Positions 24,532-36,789 of a stretch of DNA of 64,000 nucleotides are shown here, one piece after another. Below the pieces are notes generated by a model that was given only the letters and a program-made list of their open reading frames with translations, did no database searches and was not told the origin of the DNA. The stretch lies in contig NW_025062479.1 in the NCBI RefSeq assembly GCF_000002995.4, forward strand, positions 3,555,721 to 3,619,720, given 5' to 3'. Position 1 is the first letter of the stretch. The number at the start of each line of letters is the position of its first letter. This DNA comes from Brugia malayi (taxonomy: Eukaryota > Nematoda > Chromadorea > Rhabditida > Onchocercidae). The position numbers were made by a program, and so were the translations under genes.

Positions 24532-27500
24532 TCAGCAAAGTCCCATTGATTTCAAGTTTCTAGCAATAATCATATCCAGGCAAGCATCCAAAACAAACTG
24601 CACGTTGTTTGTATCTGTGGCGCATGTGTGATGACAATATATTTCTCGCTGAGGAGATCTGAAATCTACTGTGTAAGCTAATCTGATTTTTCTAACTGTG
24701 CAAGGCATATATCATATTAATACTGATGACTTTCCTTAAACAGCATTAATGTTCTACTCATTTAATATTTGTAATTGAAGCATAGTTTTCCAACAGTTTT
24801 AAGAAATGTTCAGGACATAACAAAGTTCAACATCATTCGTTCCTGAGCATTTACGAATTTTCATGACATACTCATAGATCTGATATAAGCCAGTAAAAAT
24901 TTGAAACCTATTAAGTTGTTCAAATTTCCATTGTATATAATTGATACATTCCGTTTGGTTCTGATGTCCTGAAATACATCAAATAGTTTTTGAGCCAGAA
25001 AATTGTAACGGAAGATATTATCGTAAACAACATCATAACGAACCTTTGTATTCCGGAAAGCATGTCGTTAAAGGTGAGCGGGTTATTTTTTCAGCAAAAA
25101 GGTCTTTTTTATTTAGAAATAAGATGAAATGAATATCGGCGAACCATGGGCTATTACATATTGAGTCAAAAAGCTTCAAACTTTCCTGCATTCGATTCTG
25201 TAATAATAGTTATTATTACCATATGAATATAAATATGGATAATTGTTTTCCGTAACACTTCGTCATACTTGCTGTCTTCCACTATTTATCTTATTGCAAG
25301 TTTATCTCATTTCAACTTGTGTGAAAATTTTCTAAGTTTCTAGACTTCCAAATTCAATTTTTCATCAGTTAAACTTGAAATAAAGCAAAATTAGATATTT
25401 CCATGTCATCATATCAAATGATTATTTTACTAATTGTCATCTATTATGAAAACGTTTTACTGCCCAACTGAAACAAAAATTTTGATACCGTGCAATTATC
25501 TTCCCGTAATGTTTGGTCATATTCTGATAATGATGATATAAATATAATCGCATTTACGTTATCAAAACAATGTATCCATTTTTTTCTTTCAGAACGTTGT
25601 CCGCCAACATCGATCACTCTGAAATTAACAGTCAGAAATTTCCCGCAATCAATATTTTTTGTGCATTAATTTTGAAGATTTTACTTCAGATAAATAATGG
25701 GACTAAATGAGAGATGACATTTATAACCACATTTTTTTCAAAAATATAATTGTGATTATCTACCATTATGTGAATACTAGCTGAATATTATCATTTTTAA
25801 CGGCACTTCGCACGAAATTAGAAAACGAAGCTAACAACATAAAGTACATTATTACAGAAGAATGAAAAGATAGTTTAAAAAGATCCAATAGTTCAGAAGA
25901 TAAAAATCAAAGACAAAATCCTTTTTTAGTTGTGATAAATAAGGCACATTGGTCAAACACTCTCTTCAGTCGTTTCATTTGTTCTTTCCTCTTCAATCTA
26001 TCATTTCTCTATTTCTTCAGTTGGTGACGATCTCCTGTCGCTAGAAATGAGGTCGTTTGGTGGCAAACTACTGCACATTAGTTTTGCTGTTAATCTATTT
26101 GACCTATTTATTGGTTGTTTATGCTCGTGCAGGTCAAACCGTTCAATTTTTTTGTTTTTCTAAGGGATACATAGCGGTATTCTATTGATTTGCTTGAAAT
26201 TTCTGGAATTTTCAACTCAATTTGTTATCATTTGTTGCACAACGAAGTGTCTTTTCATTTCTTTAAATCATTATTTGTATTTATGGTCTAATACTGGAAT
26301 GTGAACTGCAAATATTGTTTACGATGTAAACGGTTCTTACAAAATAATCAGTAGGAAAAAGGAATACTAATAATAAGTGGCGCACATTTATGCATCAATG
26401 GAAATCTAGTGTAGTAGTGACGCGCATTACAACAGTTGAAGCGCACTCATCCGTGCACTTCAAATAAATAGCAGTAAATTGCTGAGTACAGAGTGCAGAT
26501 GCTTCTTGCTGAGGACTTGTCCAGCTTTTATTAACTCTATTCAGAGACCATTCAGGGATCGTGCCATAATCATCATCTGGAAATACATCCTCATCCGCTA
26601 TAGCCACGTTTCTCATTGTTATTTATTTATTTCCTTTATTTATTATTATTTTTTTATTTTGTCCACGTTCTTTTTCATTTACTAAACACTTCCTCAAATA
26701 TCTGCCGATAATTATTTGGTTTACTTCATAATACTGTTGCACTTGGCCTGAATGATAGATAATTCATAGGTACAAATGAACATCAGATATTACTGCACTT
26801 ATGTCTTCATCTGAATTCTTAACCATGATTTTTATAACAACGCTTGTGACCAAATTATCTTTGTTCCATTCATTCGCTGCTCAAACTTCCGATGACGATT
26901 TTGGTGCGGGAACTTAGTATTTTCTGAATCAAATATTACCTGAATGTAAGTCCTTTGAGTTCGAAATGTACTTCGGTTATTCCCGTTGTTTTAATTCTCG
27001 TCCGTAGTAAGTCTTGCTCTGTTGGTAAATAATTAGGGGAGCTTAACCTCGGCAAACTGTCTAAGAAACTGCAACACTTTACTGTTTCAAGATAAATTCA
27101 CACTTCTAGTAATTGCTATGCTCACTTTCATTCTACTTTAGCTTTTCGAAATCTAAAATCACACGAGTGAACAAGAGTCCTAATGTCAACAAAAACTGAT
27201 CTTAAAAGAATGATGTTAGGAAGCAAATTTATTTTCATAGAAAGAATGAACTATTTGGCAGAATCATCGATTTGATACTCATTGGATCGTTTATAGCACT
27301 CCCTGACACCGCCATCAGCCCAAAGTCGCTGCATTGCTGCTGATAACTCTTCAACAAGTTCTTCTTTTTTGGTATGAACAGTGGCAAATACAAGTTGACT
27401 GTCGCGCTGCAATATTAAGAAAGCCAGTGATTCCGGAATTCTAGATATTTTAATAATTCTTTGTAAATATAAAGAAGATCATGCGATTAGAAGAAGCAAA

Positions 27501-29981
27501 CTATGCTTATTAATTGACTGCACATATTGTCATTTGGTTTGGCATCTTACCACAGTGACTTTCATCCAGTTGACTCAGTTTTTCCTTAGACACATTTGGC
27601 ATCTTACCACAGTGACTTTCATCCAGTTGACTCAGTTTTTCCTTAGACACAATAACCTTTTTTTAAGTTCTACTTTGATTTTATCGAATTAATTGTAATT
27701 TTAAGTGGATATGCATATATAATCTTGACTCAGTCATCTTACTATAGTCTTCAGAGCAATTATTGCCTAACTGTCAAAACACATATGTTTCAGGTGTGCC
27801 GAGGAAACTTAGAAGATCCTAACACATTTTGACTAGTAAAAATTGGATAGTTCGTAATACCGCCATTTGACTTATGGCTCGCATTATGTGGGTTCCTTCT
27901 GGCATAATCATAGATGATACATTCGGTTATTCTCAACAACCCGGTATTTATTGAGATAATTTCATTTTAAATAATTATGTGAGACTGCAAACACAGCTGC
28001 CCATAAAGGACATCCACAATATTCATGATGAATAATGACATAATATCATCTACTTCCATTCATGATTGCATTTTTTAATTTGGTATAAAATCTCTGAAAA
28101 TTCTGTGACTTAAACACTCCTTTTTTTTTCACAGTTTTAAAATTAAATATTGGAAAAACTTATCCTGGAGGATGAAGATTGCCTGGTGAACTTTCTGGCC
28201 ATTACCTTCCCCTATTATTATATTCAGAAATTTGAATTAGCGAAACCAACCATTCTGTCGGGGTCTTCATATTCAATTTGCAAATGAAACATTGCTCTGA
28301 GAATTGCCAGCATGCAATGTATGCAATTACTATAAACCACTGGTTTTATCATCTCTAGATCTTGCTGTGAAAATCCATCTTTATGTAATATCCTGAATAA
28401 TTACAAGCATATAATATATATATATATATATATAATAGTAAAAAGTGTACATACACTTTACACTTTCTTGAATTCCTGAAATTCTGCTGCACTTTTCAAA
28501 ACAGATTTTAGTAGTAATAATTATCGTCTTTTTTTCCTAAAAACTGCATACCAATTTGAAGGGAAAGCAGTGATATATATGATGTAAAGGAAATGATTAG
28601 TAATTTCTAATATTTTGACTTCAACGTATTAGAACCTATGTTGTAAACAGATTTATTCAATTTAATAGATCCTGAATTATACCAAATAATGAAATATTGT
28701 TAATTATTTAACGCTTTACAGACCTCATTTGCTTGAGTATTGTGCTTTTTCCACTTTCGCCAGCTCCTGCAATTATTTATTCTACATTATTTTTAGTTTG
28801 CAAGGATACATTATATAGAAGTTGTAAGAAGAAAAATGTTTTCATGTCTTTTTTCATTAACAAAATTTGTTAGGAAGATGAATGATACCAATATAAAAGC
28901 TGAGAGAAAACTGTGTGATAAGATATATTGTTTAGCATAATTTAACTTTGTTTATATATACTGTTAAACATAATTTCATAACTCATATTTAAGACCTGAT
29001 TACAAATTGCAAAATAATACGTATTATTTTAGACTGCATAATGCCTACATTTTGTTGATACTTTTTCCAAATAGTTCTTCACTATTAGCATTGATTATTC
29101 ATTGTTTTAAAAAATAATGTTAAGATTCTATGATGAAGGTACAATGAAATGATAATTCATTTAATGAACTGGTTTAAAGGAAATGCAAATTTTAAGAGGG
29201 ATAGTAGAATAGCGAGTTATCAGTGCATATCAAAATATCTTGGCGATAAAAAGGAAATTCGTATCTTATTGAAGCAACTGTAGATATCTAATAAATGATA
29301 GAAAAAATCTCTTCCGAATTAAATGGTCATCCGGTTCTAAACTAAAGTGATAAAATGTTTTGAAAGTGACGGCTTGACAACAAAAGTAATTGGTTCAATC
29401 CTTTGAAATGACTGGACTGTTTGTAATAAGAAACTAAGAGTATCGTTTGTGATGTTCATTGGATATATATATTTACTTCAATATTCAAATTTAAAAATTG
29501 ATCCCATTTCAACATTGTCAATCTTAAAGGATGAGAGAATCATTTTCAAAATTGTGTTATATAATACATTGAGAAAGCATCCATAAAGGGTCAAACGAAA
29601 GTATATGAAATTTGAATCCCTTTAAATATGAAATTATGCTATAAAATACTTATGAGAGTTTGTTCATCGAGAATTCAGTTTAGTTTTTTTAATTTTTTCT
29701 TTCTTTGAAACATAATGATATCTAGAAGCAATTTTACTTATTACAATGAATTCAAAAATTTGTGATGTCGAAGTTATGCATACAACAAGGCTTAATCGGA
29801 AATTCCAGTGAAAAGATGAAAAATACGACCCAGATGAAGATTTTTGAAAAATGTCAGACGTACCTAATAAAAGAAGTTTAATGATCCGAAGTGACATTGA
29901 CTGATCTTTTTTGATTTGCTCATCGATTCGACGGTTCAAATTCTTCTGATCTTTTTGGTCCCGTGAGGCGCAATGCCCCAT
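24532..29981 (-). CDS. Heterotrimeric G-protein alpha subunit (Gi/o-like, nematode GPA type)
   Basis: Nine exons: 29981-29864, 28766-28724, 28392-28251, 27406-27252, 27068-26940, 25618-25489, 25197-25044, 24968-24908, 24658-24532. They join to 352 codons, the normal G-alpha size. Couples seven-pass receptors to effectors at the inner plasma membrane. Seen: MGHC start (Gly2 myristoylation, Cys4 palmitoylation), P-loop GAGESGKST (40-48), switch I RIKTTG with catalytic Arg177, DVGGQ with Gln203, NKKD (268-271), TCATDT near 322-327, C-terminus KSMGLC. All catalytic residues are present, so it should be active. The usual pertussis-type Cys at -4 is Met and the last residue is Cys. One donor is weak (AAATA|GTTCAT at 27252), but the split Tyr codon and the paralogue's identical junction support it. 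The exact worm orthologue is not assigned. Confidence 0.95.
26395..26616 (-). CDS. Small open frame nested in a G-alpha intron
   Basis: A 73-codon frame with an ATG in good context (AATAACAATG), acidic start ([13 protein letters not shown]), two Trp and three Cys. It is on the same strand as the host gene, inside the intron between 26940 and 25618. No known domain is recognised and the host gene splices cleanly without it. Could be a small nested gene, an unused exon or chance. Confidence 0.2.
   Translation of the reverse strand: MRNVAIADEDVFPDDDYGTIPEWSLNRVNKSWTSPQQEASALCTQQFTAIYLKCTDECASTVVMRVTTTLDFH
27538..27651. repeat. 57-bp perfect tandem duplication
   Basis: Two adjacent identical copies (27538-27594 and 27595-27651), each starting TTTGGCATCTTACCACAG. 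They lie in the intron between the third and fourth G-alpha exons, so the protein is unaffected. The lack of divergence suggests a recent duplication or an assembly artefact. Confidence 0.95.
28413..28434. repeat. (AT)n microsatellite
   Basis: AT repeat about 20 bases upstream (in transcript order) of the 28392 acceptor in a G-alpha intron. Confidence 0.85.
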
Positions 29982-32834
29982 GGCGCCAATGATACGTTAT
30001 AGTTCAATTGTACTACCAGAAGCAATATAAAGTGCTATGTAATTTGGGATACAATAAAGTAATAGGAGCAGAAAAAGAAACGGACCCGAAAAAGGGTCAA
30101 AATATTAGGGTCTAGATCAAGGGTTCAATGGAACTTATGATGCAAATAATGGATTGATTTTACCGGATAATTTAAACAGTATTTATAAAACTGGGCAGAC
30201 AAGAGATCAATTATGCAGTCATAATGTTTCATGTGATTCACTAACTGATCATTGACATCGGACAATATGGCTCAGCCACCAATTCTTCTATCTCACTAAT
30301 GAATCAGTGAGGAACAAATAAAAAGTTTGTTTCGGTTCTTCAGCAACAGCGAAGTACGAAAAACATATACGGTTGGTAAATCAATTGAAAAAATTGAGAT
30401 AGCTGAAGCTGAAACAATCGCTGATAGTGATGACGGCAACCGTCCTCTTGATAACAACAGTAGTGTTTGTTGTTGTTATTGTTGTTGTTGTAATTGATGA
30501 TGATATAATTGATGAGGAAGAAGAGCAGAATGAGAAGGATGACCCTTAGGGGCACTTACCCTGTCATATTTCTCTAATTCTAATTCACTGTCGATGACTC
30601 CTTATAGCCGCTGCTTTTTTTGACACGATTTGACGCTATTTTGTTAAGTGAATGTTGTCGTAGTGAAGACACTCCGTTAATAGAGAGGTGAAAAGGAGTG
30701 AGGAATGTAGAAGGGTAAGTGAGGGTATTGCTAGCCTAGGGACCAGGCTATTCGAAACACCAGTCTGTACTTACAACCACCTCAAGGACCTACTAAAAGG
30801 AGTAGGCTAAGACTCCTTCTACAGCACCCACAGAGAAGCAACAACATGTTAGTCCTCCTTTTCCATCTGTTGTCTGTCCCGCATGCTTATCAGTCAGTTG
30901 CAGTCCTTTACTCATTACTACTCATCTGCCATCGGAAATAGCAGTTGAGCAGTCATCAACGATTACGAGCAGCCCTATTCCTCCCACACATACATACACA
31001 CACACAAACAAGAATTCACTGAAATGCACCAACAGCAACGCATTATGCTTACCAACCTACCTTGTTTGACTCTCACGACTGTCGTCATTTAGAAGTTTCT
31101 ATGACCTTCCTGCGTAGGTTCCTTAGGAAGTTTGGATGCGGAAAACATAGTTATACTTTCCGGTAGTTAGCCGACTACGGCTATATACAGCTGAGTAGGG
31201 CCTAAAGCAAAGAGTGACTAAATGACCAGTTCTTTTGGAGCAGACAACTAAACAGTAAGTAACCGTTGGCTTATAACTAGCGAGATTCTCAACCTGCAGA
31301 GAAACTTCTCCTGCTTATATTATATTTTCTCATTTCTTTGTTTTTCTTTCTCTCTCTCTCTCTCTTAATCTTATGTCTCCACCAATTATCAATATTTGAA
31401 GTGATAAAGGAAAGTGATTGTATTTAGTTTATCTCCCCAGATGGAAATAACTCACAATTTTGCATATTTCCTAGAAAAACTCGATATCTTTGTTTCTTTA
31501 AGTAAAATAAAAAATGCTAATAAATACTGGAAAGTCACTAAGTGCCAAGGAAGTGAAACATTCTTAGCAAATTTATTTCGAAATTACTGGAAGAAAGCCC
31601 ACTAAAAAATGTCTCTTTTTTATTTAAGAATTTATGGTAGAAGATAAAATTTGGAATATTTCTCTAAAAGTATTAGACATAGCTCATACGTTTAGTAAAT
31701 CCCGTCAGCAGGTGTTGGATAAATTACTTGACGAATTTCATATGGTTTTAATGCATGTGAATGCCCTTCCGTCCACTACTGCTAATGACTCCTTTAAGAT
31801 TAAAATTTTTGTATTACAGTTGAGGCTAAATCAGATATCATTGGATTAGATTACCTCAACGTTGATTGAAATAACGTTGAAATTATCCTACAGGTCTGTT
31901 TAGAGGCTGTTTACTAGCATTCTTTTAATGATATATTTCGTGTAATTAATTTATGTTTAAATATGTTTTACTGAATCGATAATATTACGAGAAACACTGA
32001 CTTTTCGTAACGGATGTTTTGCATATTTCAATTAATTCATCGTATAAAGTAATTTTAACTAATCACGGATGATTCATTATTTATTTGCGAATTGTTTAAT
32101 GTAAAAAGGGATCTAGAATGAATCAATCATTGGTTAATGGAAAACTTAAGATTTCTTTTTTGTTGATTCTGATATTGCCATGCAAATATATCTTAAGAAT
32201 TCTAAATTTTATACCAATTTTTTACAGCGAAATAATTCACAAACAATAATTGAAAAATATATGATTTAGCAGCAATAATAAGCAAAAATTTCTGAAGAAA
32301 AGGAAAAGTTTAGCATCATAAGCAAAATGATGGCAATCCTTTTTGGCAAATAATGTACGGAAGGTACTCATAAGCACACTTGACAAATTCTGTCTCCGGC
32401 TGAAGATGGCACGGATGAATACTAAAAAAGATTATTTTTAATTTTATAATATATAATCATTCTATGGCTACTGATAACGCGCCTGTATATCTAATTTTTC
32501 ATGAAACATTCCCCAGAGTTTATCTATTAGCTCTCTGTTTGTCGGCATGCTTTTTTCTTTATCATATTTCCGTGGAACTGACATTTTCAAAGAAATTATC
32601 ATCTCTATGCATTCTCGAAAGTTAAGCATCCTTTTCTTATAATGTTAACAAAAAGTTTCCTGCTTCTACCAAAGATAAATTCTCATTAAACGGTTTGAAA
32701 TAGTAAACTGCAATTTTGCTTTTTAAATGATTCTCAAACACACAACACTATAATTTGCGGTTGGGAATGCAAGGTTCATTTTTTGTTTCCTTAATTTATT
32801 TGCCTGAAATGTAATCACTCGAACCATTTCTTTA
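29982..32834. other. Region upstream of the G-alpha gene
   Basis: Contains the presumed G-alpha promoter (minus strand, from 29982 up) and the 3' flank of the poly-Asp gene. A (TC)n run is at 31344-31365. Two open frames on the plus strand (31414-31605 and 31634-31849) have coding-like composition, but no family, no splice support and no start evidence; I do not call them genes. Confidence 0.45.
31344..31365 (+). repeat. (TC)n microsatellite
   Basis: Run of TC dinucleotides in the intergenic region; no associated gene. Confidence 0.85.
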
Positions 32835-34403
32835 TCAGCTCTCTGTTACTTTGTGTTTATGATGATTCCAATTTTCCGATGTGTTGCTACTGTCCAAGCG
32901 ATTATTACGACGTTCTTGCATAACCTTCACTTTGCGAGAGTTGCCGGCTCTTGACGCACGTTTCACTCGTTTTACTGAAAACAAAAAAAGAATAAGTGAT
33001 AAAGAGACATGTCTATTAATCAATTTTGATAACGTGTTATTGAAAAATATTAGTAAAAAGCAATTTTGAATGGCTTCTAGTCTAAAGCATACAATTGTCT
33101 TAATCCTAAAATTTCTTGTTAACTATTAAAAATCAAGCGAGATAAGGACAGCAATTGAATTCCGAAGAAGTTGGGTAATTATCTGGACTAATAATGTTAC
33201 ATTAACTGAAATTTAATAACGTCAGTTAAATATTACAAGGGACGATTTCACCATGGTTACCATCAGAAGTGAGCTATGTTATTGCAAATAAACTATTTTC
33301 ATTTAAAAAAGTTTAAATATGGAGAATGTTTACAAATCTAAAAAGTTCAAACGTAGACTGAAATTTAAGATTACCATTTTTTTTAATGACAACACCGATC
33401 ATTCTTTTTTCCATCCAAATATGATGTTTTGGCGCCGAAGAAATACTGTGAGTGTAATCGATTATATTCGCTTCTTTAGTAGAAGACAATGATTCTTCAA
33501 GTTTATCCTCAAATATTACATGTTGTTTCATCTTCCAAAATAAGACGGTTTCCTATTCAGTGATTTCTCATCCAATAGATAATTTATAATTAGTATCGAA
33601 AATTAGAAATCATAGCATTACCCTCATTCACTCACTCTAAGGGTTATTTTCATCTCATAAAATTCATGAACCAGCTCATTTCTTCTGTTAGATTTAGAAA
33701 CTGATGCTTAAAAGAAAACATTTTATCACTTAAAATAATGTCTTTATCTGCTTTTCATGATATTACCTACCGCAAATCTCATTGCTGTAGTTATAAGCAC
33801 ATTCAGTTTATCGAAAAAGTGCGTTTATTTGAAGTATGATGATACTAAATCTAATTGATTTAGAAGCTGCAGAGAAAATGTATGTAGACTGTGATTATAA
33901 CGAAATATAAATCTGTCAAATAGTAAGGATATAAAAGAAAAAGTTCGTACAATCTCGTCATCATCTTCTTTCTCAGAAACGTTTTCACCATTACTTTCAT
34001 TACCATTTGAGTTGTTAGTTATAATCTCGGCAACAATGTTGTTGTCGTTCTGTGATTCGTCATTAATTAAATTCTCCTTGTCGTTATCACTACTTTTCCA
34101 TTCATTTATTTTGTCTTTCTGAGCAATAATATTTGTGGCATGAAGTTATTCCTTTGACCTCTTTCCAAATCTCATAAACTGTTTATTATGGTTTAAAAAG
34201 AGCAAAGGCACTAAAAAAAATTCAATTACAAATAATTACAACAAAGATTTTGAAAATATGTTGATTCCACAATGAAATTTCTCAACTGTTCATTTTTTCA
34301 GAAAACCTAACATGAATATCGCTATCCTCGGTATTTTCATTTGTGAAAGCTTCATAATCATTATTATTATCATTATCATCATCATCATCACCATCATTAT
34401 CAC

Positions 34404-34473
<70 letters not shown>

Positions 34474-34743
34474 GTCATCATCATTGTAATCACCATTAAC
34501 CATTTCATTAATCCACTTTTCTTCCTCACTACCGTTTCCTCTATCTGCGTCTGTTGCTTAAATGATATCAGTAACTTATAAACCACATTTCATATCTTCG
34601 TTTTCCAGCTTACAGAAGTCAGATTGGAAAATGAACTTACATTCTGAATGAAGAATGATTCGACTTGCTTCCACAACAAAAATCCACACAATGATAATCG
34701 ATACCGATCGAATCATGATCTGAGGAGAATAAGTAGAGTCCAT
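32835..34743 (-). CDS. Predicted secreted aspartate-rich protein with basic C-terminus
   Basis: Family not recognised. Exons 34743-34641, 34556-34312, 34118-33951, 33531-33375 and 32974-32835 join in phase to 270 codons. Seen: the second Met (codon 10) is followed by a hydrophobic stretch, IRSVSIIIVWIFVVEA, a good signal peptide. Then comes an uninterrupted run of more than 20 Asp (codons mostly GAT) with D/N/G-rich flanks, an Asn/Asp/Glu-rich stretch in the third exon, and a very basic last exon (KRVKRASRAGNSRKVK) with dibasic, furin-like sites. The charge thus switches from strongly acidic to strongly basic. The leader exon follows an acceptor (TTTAATAG), fitting SL trans-splicing. Exon 2 has an alternative 3' site six bases on (34550). 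The donor at 34312 (CAT|GTTAGG) is chosen for phase. A long Asp run can bind calcium or be plain repeat expansion. Function is unknown. Confidence 0.6.
34360..34480 (+). repeat. (ATC)n trinucleotide repeat (GAT on the coding strand)
   Basis: Nearly pure ATC repeat of about 110 bases lying inside an exon of the minus-strand secreted protein, where it reads as poly-Asp. Such repeats vary in length between individuals. Confidence 0.95.
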
Positions 34744-35231
34744 TGTTTCTTCAGGAAACTGTCTATTAAATTAAAAAAATGTAAATCAAATATATATAAT
34801 ACATATAGAAATACAATTAGCAAGGCCAAGCTATGTAAAAGAAAAGTTGCAATGTTTGCACTATATGTTTATTTTTGTCCATGAATTTACAGGTTTGAAA
34901 TGCATAGGTATAAACAAACTATCCTTATCTACTGCTTTCGATGTAAGATATCTTAACAGTAGAAACGAAGCAAAAGAAGGAAGAGTTCATTTCAATCTTT
35001 CACATTGAAATCTTAATTTTCATTTTAGGTCCAAAGTGAATTGGTAATAGAAAAATCATTGTTAGAAATAACATCAAAAAATTGACTGTGATGCGATGAA
35101 TAAAACAAAGTGAGATTCAATCATCTTCATTTACGAATGTGAAAATTTTGATGCAATGATTGTTGCGAAAACGAAATATTTTGAAAACATAAAAACATAT
35201 TGATTGAAGTAAATTCATAATGCGGAAGTTT
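34744..35231. other. Spacer upstream of the poly-Asp gene
   Basis: AT-rich sequence with the acceptor-like TTTAATAG before the poly-Asp gene's first exon and no supported exon. Confidence 0.4.
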
Positions 35232-36416
35232 CTAATGTTTTGTTTTATTTGAATATTTTCCAGACAATTCATTATGCAAAAGTAGAAAAATTTTAATATA
35301 ATAAATGATGCCAAATGCTAAAGCTAGTAAATCATTATTCAGCTCTCCTTTCTCAATCTGGTAAATGATATTTGCAATTTTCAAATGTTGTAAACAAATT
35401 CACGCTATGTAAGGAAGAAATAACTCTCGTTAAAGACTCAAAAACTCAACTACAACAATAGTGCGCTTTGATCTGGTTTATTTCAATACCAACACTACAC
35501 TTCATCAGTCTCTATTAAGCGACAACCTCAACCAATTTCTACTAAATTTCTAGAGGACAATGAAGAAGGACAATCCGTTAATTGAATCATCTCATAATAC
35601 TGCACACTGTTGTTTTAAGTTTTTATTTTCTGATAACTATATTATAACATATGTGAAGAATTCGTCTTTTGTCAACAGTAAAACATTTAGCAATAATAAC
35701 TGATCAGTAAGTAATTCTGAGTACATAAACGCAAAACGACATAGAACGATAACTGGGCACAGGTAATAAATATGATCTAAACGTGAAAACAGGTAATGCA
35801 GATTCTACTGAAGTACTTTCACACTACTCTGCTTATATTTAACCACAAATTACATTATCTGTTGCCAAAACCGGACTTTTAATGCTGAAGAAACATCATC
35901 AAAATGATATTATCAGAAATGATATAGTAACAACTTTTATTACCGAATACTTTTTAATATCTCGTATATAAATTCAAAGTGACACACCATCCTCACCTCC
36001 ACAGTGCAATTAATTGCTTACAACTTCAAAAACAAAAATAAAAAACACCTACAGTGCATACAATATAGAAAAACTGAATTAGTGAAATTTAAGAGGCAAA
36101 AGAAAAACACAATTTAGTCCCGCAAAAGGAATTAACCCAAAAATTAGCATTGAAAATCATGAACTCGAAGTACTTACCTCCTCTCTAGACGTCCCCAATT
36201 CCACCAATTTCTTCAGCATTTCTCCTTTCGTTCTGATTCTGTAGCAAATTAACGAATACTTTAGATTAGCTTTCATTTTGATTAATTTCACATTGAGAAT
36301 TACCAAGCACACACTCATCACCCTGATTATTAGTAACTGTTGCTGACAGTCGAACCATATACTTAGTATCAAAGTTGCACCAACCTGTCAAACAAATGAA
36401 TTTGCTCGTCCGTCAT
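35232..36416 (-). CDS. Hypothetical small protein with WHEP-like N-terminus
   Basis: Exons 36416-36385 and 36238-36178 join (AG|A) to read 31 residues including HLFDRIRTKGEMLKKL, then a strong GTAAGT donor. The pattern (hydrophobic-x-x-Ile/Val, Gly, Leu-Lys) resembles the helix-turn-helix WHEP domain that leads some eukaryotic tRNA synthetases. No synthetase body follows before the poly-Asp gene. One in-phase last exon, 35357-35232 (IEKGELNNDLLALAFG...), would close a 72-residue protein, but its later part looks like intron sequence. WHEP assignment and third exon are both weak; the first two exons are moderately supported by phase and splice sites. Confidence 0.33.
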
Positions 36417-36789
36417 GCCTATTTCCCATCCTCCAAATTATTTTTGTAAAAAATGTTCATACACCCTTGTCATATTTTGGCAAAAAAGTGAGGCAAGCTT
36501 TATTACAAACTGAATTTACGAAAAATTTGAACATAGACATTAACAACATTTACAAACGGGAAAAATTCCATTCAGAAAGTGGTGAACTTTATCAATATCC
36601 TAAAAAGTACCTATTTTCTGGAAGAGTAATATTTTTACATTTTTATGTCATTAAAAGTGAATTCTCAACAAGTACAGATATGCAGAAAAGAAACATCAAT
36701 TTATACGGAAACACTAAAAGTGATTTGAAATAAAAAGCTAGTCAACTACAGAAGCATAAAATACTATAAGTAGCATTTAGTGATCTTTA
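36417..36789. other. Spacer between PRCC and the WHEP-like gene
   Basis: About 370 bases between two minus-strand genes, an operon-like spacing for a nematode. An open plus-strand frame (36467-36733) crosses it but has no recognisable features. Confidence 0.4.

Noticed and set aside
27241..27252. In-frame TAG in the intact G-alpha gene suggesting a pseudogene
   Set aside because: The stop disappears if the Tyr codon is split (TA|T) at a weak GTTCAT donor. The paralogue has the same split codon, and the rest of the protein is intact.
31414..31849. Two successive open frames on the plus strand
   Set aside because: Coding-like composition but no convincing splice between them, no family and no start evidence.
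34290..34586. Poly-Met and poly-Ile open frames across the ATC repeat
   Set aside because: These are other frames of the GAT trinucleotide repeat; only the Asp frame joins in phase to flanking exons.
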